The position numbers were made by a program, and so were the translations under genes. A model generated the notes under the pieces. It was not told the DNA's origin. It saw nothing but the letters and a program-made list of their open reading frames with translations, and searched no databases. This document shows, in pieces, positions 33,784-41,570 of a stretch of DNA of 64,000 bases (its first letter is position 1; each line of letters begins with the position of its first letter). This stretch comes from Nocardia iowensis. GTDB lineage: Bacteria > Actinomycetota > Actinomycetes > Mycobacteriales > Mycobacteriaceae. The stretch spans positions 62,001 through 126,000 of the forward strand of contig NZ_CP078145.1 in assembly GCF_019222765.1 (NCBI RefSeq), read 5' to 3'.

Positions 33784-34329
33784 TTAATTCTTCGCCGCCC
33801 CAGCCATTCTCGGGGTCGCGTTGTCGATGCGCCGCGGGGCGCGAAGTTCCCGCGCGAGGAAGTCCTCGACGTCGAACAGGTTGCCCGCCGAGCGCTCGAT
33901 CACGGCCAGCACGGTGGTCATCCTGGCGACGTCTTCGACCTGTTCCTTCAGGAACCATTGGATGAAGCGCTCGCCGAGATAGTCGTTCGATTCGCGGGCC
34001 GCGCGCGCGAGCCCGGAGATCTGCTTACTGCGGTTCTGCTCGGTCTCCAGCAGGAAAGCTATTGCGGCACCGGGGGATTCGAAGGTCGACTGGATCTCGT
34101 CCAGCCCGGCGATCTGCACGTCGAGGTCGCGGTCGAGTAGATACTGGACCATCCGCAAGGCGTGTCCGCGCTGCTCGCCCGACTTGTCGTAGCAGTGTTT
34201 CGCCAACTGCGGCAACCGATTCGAGTCGAAGTACACGGCGGCCGCCAGATACTGCTGGGCGGCGGTGAATCCGTGACGAATCTGTGCGCGCAGCAGACGG
34301 GGGAACGGCTGAGCATCGGTGTCCGGCAT
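33784..34329 (-). CDS. second ferritin, altered ferroxidase centre
   Basis: A 181-aa paralogue of the adjacent BfrB with the same four-helix length and shared segments (LPQLAKHCYD, VQYLLDRDL, YLGERFIQWFLKEQVEDV). Two iron ligands are changed: the helix A Glu is Gly20 (RHGFTAAQQY) and the helix B Glu of E-x-x-H is Gln53 (GEQRGH), while His56 and the later Glu/Gln residues remain. It should therefore oxidise iron poorly and may act as a structural subunit in mixed shells with BfrB. It starts 10 bases after the LCP gene stop, so it is probably co-transcribed with it. Confidence 0.88.
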   Translation of the reverse strand: MPDTDAQPFPRLLRAQIRHGFTAAQQYLAAAVYFDSNRLPQLAKHCYDKSGEQRGHALRMVQYLLDRDLDVQIAGLDEIQSTFESPGAAIAFLLETEQNRSKQISGLARAARESNDYLGERFIQWFLKEQVEDVARMTTVLAVIERSAGNLFDVEDFLARELRAPRRIDNATPRMAGAAKN

Positions 34330-34339
34330 GTGACCGACG

Positions 34340-35662
34340 CTACCTCGTCAGCAGGTCCTCCGGAATCGGTCGGTCCGAAGCGAGTGCGTCGAAGAACTGG
34401 CTCGCCTTGTTCTTGTCCCACACCAGCACGTTGCCGCTGGCGGTATCGTCGAACCCGCCGATCGGCACCGTTGTCGCCACCGTGTCACCGCGCAGCGCCC
34501 AGCCGAGCTGCGCGAGATGCCAGATGTGGTCGCCCTTGTCGACCTTCAGCGATTTCACCGTTCCGGTGGCCAGCGGCCACAGCTTGAACGGGTTCACCAA
34601 AGTCGCGGTGCTGGTCGCCTTCTTCACCAGGGCGGCCATGAAGATGCGCTGATTGTTCACCCGGTCCAGGTCGGCGAGCGCGGTCGCGCGGGTGCGGACG
34701 AAGCCGAGCGCCTCGGGTCCGCTCAGCTTCTGGCAGCCCGCGGGTAGGTTGATCCCGGCCAGCGGATCGTCGATGGGAGCAGGCAGGCAGACATCGATGC
34801 CGCCGAGCGCGTCGACGACACCGGCGAAACCGCTGAAGCCGATCTGCGCGTAGTGGTCGATGTGCACGCCGGTTGCGATCTCGACGGTCTGCACCAGCAG
34901 TTGCGGCCCGCCGATGGCGAAGGCGGCGTTGAGCTTGTCCCTGCCGTTGCCGGGAATGCTGACGTACGAGTCGCGCGGCAGGCTGACCAGCGTGGTCTTA
35001 CCCGATTTGGGGACGTGCACCAGCATGATCGTGTCGGTGCGTTCCGGACCGACCTCGCCGCCGGTGGCGAGTTCCTGTTCCTGCTCCGGAGTCAGTCCCG
35101 CGCGGCCGTCCGAACCGACGAGCAGCCAGTTGGTGCCCGGCGTATCGCCAACGCGTTCGGCGTAATCGGCTAGAGCGGGGATGCGGGTCAGCGAGCGATC
35201 GAGTTGGATGACCGCACCGACCGCGGCCAGCACGAGTACCAGCAGCAAGACCAGGAACCAGCGGAAGTAGTGGCGCTTGCGGCGCGGCCGAGGGGCACGG
35301 GCCGGACGTTCGCCGCGCGGGGGACCGGGCGGCGGCGGAGGTGGGGCACCTCGCGACGGTCGCCGCTGCTGCGGTGGCGGACCTTCGCGGTAGGGGACCG
35401 GCTGTTGCGTCGGCGCATGGGTCTGCCGTGGTTTGTCGAGTGGCGGCGGCCTGCGGGCGGCGACGTTTTCCGGCGGAACCTGCGAGTACGCGAGCGGTGG
35501 CTGTGGACCGCGGCGGCGCAGCACCTGGGTCGGCTCGATGTACGGCGACTGCGGGTCACCGGGCGGACCGGCCCGGTGCGGCCCGGGACGCTGCACCGGC
35601 GGCGGGCCGGGCGGCGGCACCCGGCGCATTCGCGCGCGGTACTGGGGGTCGTCGCCATTCAT
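34340..35662 (-). CDS. LytR-CpsA-Psr (LCP) family cell-wall ligase
   Basis: A 440-aa membrane-anchored LCP enzyme, equivalent in position to M. tuberculosis Rv3840. A 130-residue cytoplasmic N-terminus rich in Pro, Arg and Gln precedes RKRHYFRWF and one transmembrane helix (about 135-158). The extracellular LCP domain shows RTDTIMLVHVP, TLVSLPRDSYVSIPG, KLNAAFAIGG and FVRTRATALADLDRVNNQR, whose Arg/Asp residues bind the polyprenyl pyrophosphate donor. LCP proteins attach arabinogalactan or similar polymers to peptidoglycan. The ATG at 35662 follows an in-frame GTG by one codon. It is followed 10 bases later by the second ferritin. Confidence 0.9.
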   Translation of the reverse strand: MNGDDPQYRARMRRVPPPGPPPVQRPGPHRAGPPGDPQSPYIEPTQVLRRRGPQPPLAYSQVPPENVAARRPPPLDKPRQTHAPTQQPVPYREGPPPQQRRPSRGAPPPPPPGPPRGERPARAPRPRRKRHYFRWFLVLLLVLVLAAVGAVIQLDRSLTRIPALADYAERVGDTPGTNWLLVGSDGRAGLTPEQEQELATGGEVGPERTDTIMLVHVPKSGKTTLVSLPRDSYVSIPGNGRDKLNAAFAIGGPQLLVQTVEIATGVHIDHYAQIGFSGFAGVVDALGGIDVCLPAPIDDPLAGINLPAGCQKLSGPEALGFVRTRATALADLDRVNNQRIFMAALVKKATSTATLVNPFKLWPLATGTVKSLKVDKGDHIWHLAQLGWALRGDTVATTVPIGGFDDTASGNVLVWDKNKASQFFDALASDRPIPEDLLTR

Positions 35663-35918
35663 CACTGAGACTCTACTTATCAGTCGTCGTTCGGGGTGCT
35701 CGTGCGGCGGATCTGCCTCTACCCGTCATCCCCATTTGCCATGCGTACGTCGAATGCCGTGTACGCCGGTCGTGGTGCCGATCCGTCGGAGCACTCGCTA
35801 TGAATTCGCCTGTGCTGCGCCGCTGTTATCGCGCGGCGGGGAACAGTTGTGTCACGGGGATTTGTCGGCGGCGGCCGACGGGTATCAGTGCAGGTGAGGC
35901 GGTGTACCCCTGCAGGAG

Positions 35919-36713
35919 TTACGGCAGCCAGGATACGTGTCCGCGCAGGGCGGTATAGCCGAGGTAAGCGACCGTGTCGATGGTGGCGTGGGCGAGAATC
36001 AGTGGCCACAGTTTGTTCGTCCGCTGCCAGTAGCGCCCGAAGATCAAGCCCATCACCAGGTTTCCGAGGCCGCCCCCGAGCCCCTGATACAGGTGGTAGC
36101 TGCCGCGCAGCAGGGCCGACGCGACCAGCGACGAGTTCTCCGACCAGCCGAGCTTGCGCAGCCGGGTGATCAGGTACGCGACCACGATGATTTCCTCGGC
36201 CACCGCGTTCGCGCAGGCGGACAGGATCAACGCGGGCAATCGCCACCAGTGGTCACCGAGCGACGCGGGCACGATCGTCACGCTCACCCCCATCGCGTGT
36301 GCGACCAGGTACAGACCGAGACCGGGCAGCCCGATGATGGCCGCGAGAATCAGTCCGGGCAGCACATCCGCGCGCCACCTGAGTCGCGCCGCGAGGCCGA
36401 TCAACCGCGGCCCGATTCCACTGCGCCACAACAGGTACAGACCGAGCGCCGCCCACCCGACCAGCCGCGCCACACTCAGCAACTGGAACAGCAGATCGAT
36501 GGTGGACTGCGTCGACCGAGACGGATTCAGCGCGACGGTGCGCCCGCCGACCCCACCCGGCGCCAGCGCACTCTCCACCAACGACAGCGCCGCATTGAGC
36601 CCACTCAACCCGAACGTGACCGCCAGCACGACCGCGATCTCGAGCTTGATCCCGAACCGCTCCCGCTCCGTCACCTCGGCCTCGCCCCGCTCGGCCCCGG
36701 ACTCACCACGCAT
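35919..36713 (-). CDS. CPBP-family intramembrane metalloprotease
   Basis: A 264-aa polytopic membrane protein (about seven or eight helices) of the CAAX protease/bacteriocin-processing (ABI) family. The three metal/catalytic motifs are present: the Glu-Glu pair in AVAEEIIVVAYLITRL, the His in LLRGSYHLYQG, and the final LAHATIDTVAYLGY. Members cleave within or near membranes; some confer immunity to self-made peptides. The ATG at 36713 is chosen because upstream sequence in frame is low-complexity shadow; a GTG at 36671 is possible. It stands alone. Confidence 0.88.
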   Translation of the reverse strand: MRGESGAERGEAEVTERERFGIKLEIAVVLAVTFGLSGLNAALSLVESALAPGGVGGRTVALNPSRSTQSTIDLLFQLLSVARLVGWAALGLYLLWRSGIGPRLIGLAARLRWRADVLPGLILAAIIGLPGLGLYLVAHAMGVSVTIVPASLGDHWWRLPALILSACANAVAEEIIVVAYLITRLRKLGWSENSSLVASALLRGSYHLYQGLGGGLGNLVMGLIFGRYWQRTNKLWPLILAHATIDTVAYLGYTALRGHVSWLP

Positions 36714-37077
36714 GAGCTCGAATCTATTGCCCCTGCTCGCCCCCACCACGCGCACCACCCGCGGAGTGCTGAAATCCGCCGTGCCCCGCTGGGCGCAGCA
36801 ACGCCAGGGCCGCTGGCGCACCGCGCCGGCCGCAGGCAGTTGAACGGTGCTGGCCGACCGCTGCGGTCGCGCGCGACGGGTGCACGCCGGGCCGGTCGAG
36901 GCGGACGGGATGGCGGACGGCCGGTCGGACGAATGGGATGGCGGACGCTGGTGGGGCCGTTGAGCCGAGCTGCCCACACCGGTGGTGCCCACAAGTTCGG
37001 CGTGCTCAGGTGTGGCGCAAGCCGTTCATCTGCGGTGACATCATCGCCAGAGCGGGAACCACAAGTTCTGGAGCGTG
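36714..37077. other. intergenic region with a short direct repeat
   Basis: About 364 bases without a credible gene. It contains a 13-base direct repeat, GGGATGGCGGACG, at 36907-36919 and 36935-36947, and CACAAGTTC occurs twice (near 36992 and 37061). The promoter of the CPBP protease must lie here. Nothing else was recognised. Confidence 0.5.
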
Positions 37078-37845
37078 TCAGATGCGGCGCAGGCCGTTGA
37101 GGAAGGGACATCCGGCCAGCAGGCGCACTGCGCGGCTGAGGGATTCGATGTCGTCGGCGGGGGCGTTGAACGGGAGGCGGAAGTCGTGGTCGCCGTCGCG
37201 GCCTTCGATGCGCAGGGTGAGGCCGTAGCGGTCGATGGCGAGCGGGTGCACGATGCCGTGCTGGAGGCGCGGCGGCAGGTGGCGGGCCAGTTGCGCGACG
37301 ACGTCCGCGTGGTCGGCGTCCATGTGCTGCAACCAGGCGGATTCCAAGGTGCAGAACGGATCCGGCTGGGCCGATCGCAGTTCGTCGATGCTCACCGATT
37401 CGGCGCCGGTCGAGTCGGCGACCACCGCGGAGTTGATCACCAGCCGGAGCAGGGTCGCCGTGTGTCCCACGTCGAGCAGGGCGGGATCCGGGTTTTCCTT
37501 GGCGACCTCGCCGGCCAGCGCGCGCTGCGCCTGTGCCGGTACCGCCCGCACCCAGCCGCGCAGCCACACCAGCGCGCGGACCGGCTCGCGCAACGGCAGC
37601 GGCGCGTGATCGGTGAGCTCCAGGACCGCCGGTGCGCCCGCGTCCGGGGAGTTCCCCGTCACGATCGCAGCCACCGACGTGGTCGGCACCGCGATCACCG
37701 CGTCACCGCACTGACGCACGTGATGCACCGAGACGGGCGTCGGATCGATGCCCGGCAGCGCGAGCACCGCCTGTTCCGCGTGCGCGCACGCACTGCGCAC
37801 CCGCTCAGCGGTGGACGGTGCGACGGTGGGTGTCGGACGCGGCAT
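37078..37845 (-). CDS. DUF2470-domain protein, iron-regulated (Rv3839-like)
   Basis: A 255-aa soluble protein. The C-terminal third is a DUF2470 domain (LQHMDADHADVVAQLARHLP; DRYGLTLRIEGRDGDHDFRL), related to the domain in HugZ-type haem-degrading proteins. The N-terminal two thirds resemble the split-barrel half. It corresponds to M. tuberculosis Rv3839, reported as IdeR-repressed. GGAGG lies six bases before the ATG. A 16/19 IdeR box is 46 bases upstream, so iron repression is strongly indicated. A role in haem or iron metabolism is likely; enzymatic activity is not shown. Confidence 0.85.
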   Translation of the reverse strand: MPRPTPTVAPSTAERVRSACAHAEQAVLALPGIDPTPVSVHHVRQCGDAVIAVPTTSVAAIVTGNSPDAGAPAVLELTDHAPLPLREPVRALVWLRGWVRAVPAQAQRALAGEVAKENPDPALLDVGHTATLLRLVINSAVVADSTGAESVSIDELRSAQPDPFCTLESAWLQHMDADHADVVAQLARHLPPRLQHGIVHPLAIDRYGLTLRIEGRDGDHDFRLPFNAPADDIESLSRAVRLLAGCPFLNGLRRI

Positions 37846-37890
37846 ACAAACCTCCGTGGTCGGGCCCTGTTCGCCTCGCTCGGCGCTCGA

Positions 37891-37909
37891 TTAGGTTACC
37901 CTAAGCTAA
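37891..37909. promoter_or_regulatory. IdeR iron box
   Basis: TTAGGTTACCCTAAGCTAA matches 16 of 19 positions of the IdeR consensus TTAGGTTAGGCTAACCTAA. It lies 46 bases upstream of the DUF2470 gene and 107 bases upstream of the divergent gene at 38016, and could affect both. Confidence 0.85.
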
Positions 37910-38015
37910 GTGACGAGAAGAACAAGCGCAAGCGTTCACACCACCTTGATCCTGAGAATTCGCCACCCATTGCACGGCTGAACCCCACAGCGCCCCCGCT
38001 TGTTACGGTGGATCG

Positions 38016-38432
38016 GTGGCGCACGCAGCGGAACCAGCCGGAGAACCGGTACTCATAGCGTTGACGACCCCCGCCCGGCGCAGCATCGTCGACGGCCTCC
38101 TGCGCCCCCCGAACCCCAGCAATTCCGCGCCCATCCTCGACGCCGACGCGCCGGACCAACACATCGCGGACTTCCTCGCAGGCATCGTCCACGCCGACAC
38201 CGGCTTCATCGCCCGCACCTCCTCAGGCGAGCGCGCCCTGGCCATCGTCGCCGCCACCGCCGCCGCCCTCTGCGGCGAAGACATCCACACCGCCCTGACC
38301 ACCCCCGACATCGCCTTCCTGAACTCCCTGAAACCGCCTGCGATAGAAGCCCTCCGCACCGTCCTCCTCGCCATCGAAACCGACAACGTGGACGAACTGA
38401 CCTGTGGTTTGAACCCCCTAGCCCACAGCTAA
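38016..38432 (+). CDS. hypothetical protein
   Basis: A 138-aa, mostly helical soluble protein of unknown function. It is alanine- and leucine-rich (GERALAIVAATAAALCGEDI) with no signal peptide or known motif. A TACGGT box lies six bases before the GTG start, fitting a leaderless mRNA. Codons are strongly C-ending throughout. It is divergent from the iron-regulated DUF2470 gene and shares the intergenic region with its IdeR box, so iron might influence it. Confidence 0.6.
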   Translation: MAHAAEPAGEPVLIALTTPARRSIVDGLLRPPNPSNSAPILDADAPDQHIADFLAGIVHADTGFIARTSSGERALAIVAATAAALCGEDIHTALTTPDIAFLNSLKPPAIEALRTVLLAIETDNVDELTCGLNPLAHS

Positions 38433-38715
38433 TTTGAGCCGAGGTGTGCCCTCGTGGCGTGGAGTCACCTGATTGCCGCGCAGCAGAGGGGACGCGGCTG
38501 CCTCGGGTCGGCGGAGTGGGGTGGTGCCTCCGAGACGGGATGGCTACGTGGACTCCGGCCCGCGCCAAAGCGGCAGTCGGCTAGGCAATGCCGCCCCGCG
38601 AGGATTGGTTCGTCAGCGGGCCGAAGCAAACGGCGGGCGCTGAAATGTGGGGTGGAGCGGGGGAGGCGGGTTAATACCGGGGGCGCCGGTCGCGGACGCA
38701 AGTAAGGTCGTAACC

Positions 38716-39630
38716 GTGCCGCGAATCGCGTACTTCGGGCCTTCCGGAACCTTCACCGAGATGGCCCTTGCCGAACTCGAATCCTCGGGGGCCTTCGAAG
38801 GGGCCGTCGAGCGCGTTGCCGCGCCCAGTCAAGGGGCCGCGCTCGAATTGATCCGGTCCGGGGACGTCGAGGGGGCGGTGGTGCCGATCGAGAGTTCGGT
38901 CGAGGGCTCGATCTCCGCGACCCTCGATTCCCTTGCCATCGGCCCGCGGCTGCAGATCGTGGCGGAAACCGAGCTGGAGGTGACCTTCACGATTCTGGGT
39001 CGCCCTGGCACCAGCCTGGCCGATGTGCGCTCGCTGGCCGCGTACCCGGTGGCCGCCGCCCAGGTGCGGGAATGGGTGTCGCGGGAGCTGCCGCACGCAC
39101 AGCCCTACACCTCGGCGTCGAATGCCGCCGCGGCCGAGGATGTGGTGGCGGGCAAGGCCGATGCCGCGGTCTCCACCGCGTTGGCCGGTGCGCGGCTCGG
39201 GCTGGCGGCGTTAGCGTCCGGTGTGGCCGACCACGAGCAGGCGATCACCCGTTTCGTGCTGGTCACCCGACCGCGCGTGGCGCCATCGGCGACCGGTGCG
39301 GATCGCACCTCGATCGTGCTGGAGCTGCCGAACGAGCCCGGCTCCCTGATGCGCGCGTTCGCCGAGTTCGCTACCCGCGGCATCGATTTGACCAGGATCG
39401 AATCCCGGCCCACCCGTACGGGCATGGGCACCTATCGCTTTTATCTCGACTGCGTGGGGCACATCGACGACACAGCGGTCGCCGAGGCGCTCAAGGCATT
39501 GCATCGCACCGCACGGATCCGCTTCCTCGGCTCGTGGCCCGCGACCTCGGCGACCGGCACGCCGCCGCCATCGGACGAAGCCGCCGTGGAGTGGCTGACC
39601 CAGCTTCGAAAGGGGGTAGCGGACCTGTGA
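38716..39630 (+). CDS. pheA: prephenate dehydratase
   Basis: A 304-aa monofunctional prephenate dehydratase (prephenate to phenylpyruvate, phenylalanine synthesis). The N-terminus RIAYFGPSGTFTEMAL and the catalytic T-R-F in AITRFVLV are typical. The C-terminal ACT domain (SIVLELPNEPGSLMRAFAEF, then GIDLTRIESRPTRTG with the Phe-binding ESRP) gives feedback control by phenylalanine. The GTG at 38716 has AAGG upstream. It overlaps the phosphoglycerate mutase gene by four bases, as in the Rv3838c-Rv3837c pair. No Phe-rich leader peptide was found upstream. Confidence 0.95.
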   Translation: MPRIAYFGPSGTFTEMALAELESSGAFEGAVERVAAPSQGAALELIRSGDVEGAVVPIESSVEGSISATLDSLAIGPRLQIVAETELEVTFTILGRPGTSLADVRSLAAYPVAAAQVREWVSRELPHAQPYTSASNAAAAEDVVAGKADAAVSTALAGARLGLAALASGVADHEQAITRFVLVTRPRVAPSATGADRTSIVLELPNEPGSLMRAFAEFATRGIDLTRIESRPTRTGMGTYRFYLDCVGHIDDTAVAEALKALHRTARIRFLGSWPATSATGTPPPSDEAAVEWLTQLRKGVADL

Positions 39631-40310
39631 CCGAGGGAAAAATCGGCCCGGGCAAGTTGGTTCTCGTCCGGCACGGGGAGACCGAAGGCAACGTCGCGAA
39701 ACTCCTCGACACCCAGGTTCCTGGCTTGCCGCTCACCGAACGTGGTGCGGCACAGGCGAAGACGTTCGGCGAAACGCTGCTCAACCCGCCGCGGGTCCTG
39801 TTCTGCTCCGCCGCGCTGCGGGCCCGGCAGACCGCCTCCTACATCGAGGCCGCAACCGGCGTGCCCGCCACCGTGCTCGACAACCTGCACGAGGTGCAGG
39901 TCGGCGACCTGGAAGGGCAGCACAGCGAAGAGGCACACGGCTACTTCCAGCGGGTCTACCGGGCCTGGCACAACGGCGACCTGGACCAGCGGATCCCCGG
40001 CGGCGAATCCGGCCAAGACGTGCTCGACCGTTTCCTACCCGTCATCGAAGAACTCCGCGACACCTACCTCGCTCCCGAGTCGAGCACCGGCGACGTCCTA
40101 CTGGTCAACCACGGCGCCGCCATGCGCCTCGTCTCCCGCTTCCTCGCCGACGTGCTCCCGCCCTTCACCACCAACAACCACCTGGACAACACCGAAACCA
40201 TCGAACTGGTCCCCCTCCCCGACGGCACCTGGGACTGCACCCGCTGGGGCCGCTTCACCCCACCCTTCGGCTACGACGTAGCCCCCACCTCCGACGACCC
40301 CATGGGCTAG
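39627..40310 (+). CDS. histidine phosphatase / phosphoglycerate mutase-like protein
   Basis: A 227-aa member of the histidine phosphatase superfamily, in the position of M. tuberculosis Rv3837c. It has the phosphohistidine motif LVLVRHGETEGN at residue 10 and the second His in LLVNHGAAMRL. Residues QVGDLEGQHSEEA match cofactor-independent-size phosphatases. The GTG start overlaps the pheA stop (GTGA), so the two are co-translated. A functional link to Phe synthesis is unknown. The last 60 codons are strongly C-ending. Confidence 0.9.
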   Translation: MTEGKIGPGKLVLVRHGETEGNVAKLLDTQVPGLPLTERGAAQAKTFGETLLNPPRVLFCSAALRARQTASYIEAATGVPATVLDNLHEVQVGDLEGQHSEEAHGYFQRVYRAWHNGDLDQRIPGGESGQDVLDRFLPVIEELRDTYLAPESSTGDVLLVNHGAAMRLVSRFLADVLPPFTTNNHLDNTETIELVPLPDGTWDCTRWGRFTPPFGYDVAPTSDDPMG

Positions 40311-40739
40311 CACCAACCCATCCCGCCCCACCCCAAGCGACCCTCAGCGCGCGAGTGCACCGCCGGTGGCCCAGCCAGCCCTCTATCTGCTTCGCGCAGT
40401 TGATCTCACAGAGCGTGCCGACCCCTCACAGGGCGTAGGCCCTCTGTGTGCCTTACAAAGACTCTGTGAGATCGAAAGGCCCCGCCAGCCAAGGTCTCAG
40501 CCTCCGCGCGACCACTCGAGCCCGTCCCGAAAGTCTCCACTCACCATCGTTCACCTACCACGGCCAACCCTGAAAGGTGTAGCTACCGAAGGTGTTCCCT
40601 GATAATGCTGGGCACGTCGGGTGCCGTACCCGATTTTCTCTTCCGCAGCTTGGTAGCCGATGTGAGAGTTCCAGCGTCCTCGACTGGCTGTGGTTGCCTT
40701 GCAAGAGCTCTTCGGAGAAGGCGGGCGCCGAGGCCGGTA
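40311..40739. other. intergenic region with a nested inverted repeat
   Basis: About 429 bases without a convincing gene. Its main feature is the structured element at 40402-40473. The short open frames over 40583-40844 have no ribosome site and no recognisable product. Confidence 0.55.
40402..40473. repeat. nested inverted repeat / potential structured RNA
   Basis: A perfect 12-base inverted repeat, GATCTCACAGAG (40402-40413) and CTCTGTGAGATC (40462-40473), encloses a second imperfect hairpin (CACAGGGC-GTAG-GCCCTCTGTG, about 40426-40449). The whole could fold as a 72-base cruciform or stem-loop RNA. It is much longer than the simple terminators in this window and is 91 bases beyond the mutase stop. 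Confidence 0.55.
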
Positions 40740-41570
40740 CTAAACCTGTTCAGGCTTGCGCGGAAACTCTTCCCGCTCCGGCAACCCACTGATCAGATCC
40801 TGCAACGCCGTTCGCAACCGTGCCGTCGTTCCGGTGCTGAGTGACGTCCACTTCACGCCGTCGTCGGACTTGCTCGCGGTGGCGATGAAGCGTCCCGCAC
40901 GCGTGTTGAACACGGCGATGTGGTTGTCGGTGACGTCGCGGGTGCCGTCGCCGTACACCACGCCGACTATCTCGGCGTGCGAGTGGATCTGCACCATGGC
41001 CGAGGCAAGGGTTTGCGCGTCGCGCGGCGGGGTGCCGACCTTGGCCAGCCGGGTGGCGGTCGCGGCCGCGTCGCCGGTGTCGTCGAAGATCGGGACCAGT
41101 TGCTCGGTCGGCGCGTTCATGCCGGTCAGATCGAGTGGCTCGGCTGGGCCGAGTGCCGCGATCAACGGGCCGGGCAGGTCGTCCTCGGCCTCGTCGATCA
41201 CGTAGGACTGCGGCCCGCGCAGAGCGACGGTGACAAGATCGTCGCCCTTCGCGAGACACATGCGGCTCGCGTGACCTTCTACGAACAGCCGTAGTGCGAC
41301 CACCCAGTGTGGTCGGTACAGCGCGCGCAGGCGGTCTTCGAGTTCCTGGTGGACCATGTCACCGATCAGGAGTTCCCGATCGGTGAGTGACTGAGCGGCC
41401 ACGGCCATCGCCGCATCGTGATCGGTCACGTTGTCATATTGCCCGCGTGCGTCCAGCACGACGGGCACCTCGTCGATCTCCAGCTTCTCCAGGAGAAACT
41501 GCATCTCGTCGAGCGACAGCACAACCGACGCGAGCATCGACGGGCCGCGGCCCGCACCCAGCACCGTCAC
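40740..41570 (-). CDS. ESX secretion-associated protein, EspG family
   Basis: A 276-aa cytoplasmic protein of the EspG family, chaperones that bind the tip of PPE proteins in PE-PPE dimers and keep them soluble for type VII secretion. The N-terminus VVLSLDEMQFLLEKLEIDEV and the C-terminal pattern GVVYGDGTRDVTDNHIAVFN, then GVKWTSLSTGTTARLRTALQ, fit the family. The GTG at 41570 overlaps the PPE stop by four bases (GTGA), so chaperone and client are co-translated; an in-frame ATG at 41537 is an alternative. No ESX core genes are in the window. Confidence 0.87.
   Translation of the reverse strand: MTVLGAGRGPSMLASVVLSLDEMQFLLEKLEIDEVPVVLDARGQYDNVTDHDAAMAVAAQSLTDRELLIGDMVHQELEDRLRALYRPHWVVALRLFVEGHASRMCLAKGDDLVTVALRGPQSYVIDEAEDDLPGPLIAALGPAEPLDLTGMNAPTEQLVPIFDDTGDAAATATRLAKVGTPPRDAQTLASAMVQIHSHAEIVGVVYGDGTRDVTDNHIAVFNTRAGRFIATASKSDDGVKWTSLSTGTTARLRTALQDLISGLPEREEFPRKPEQV

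Noticed and set aside
36907..36947. The GGGATGGCGGACG direct repeat as an attachment site or mobile-element trace
   Set aside because: Only two short copies 28 bases apart, with no recombinase or target duplication nearby.
38433..38715. A phenylalanine leader peptide or T-box before pheA
   Set aside because: No Phe-rich short ORF and no T-box signature (TGGNACC-type motif) could be found.
40583..40844. Short overlapping plus-strand frames between the mutase and espG as a gene
   Set aside because: No ribosome site, no recognisable product, and they run into the antisense of espG.
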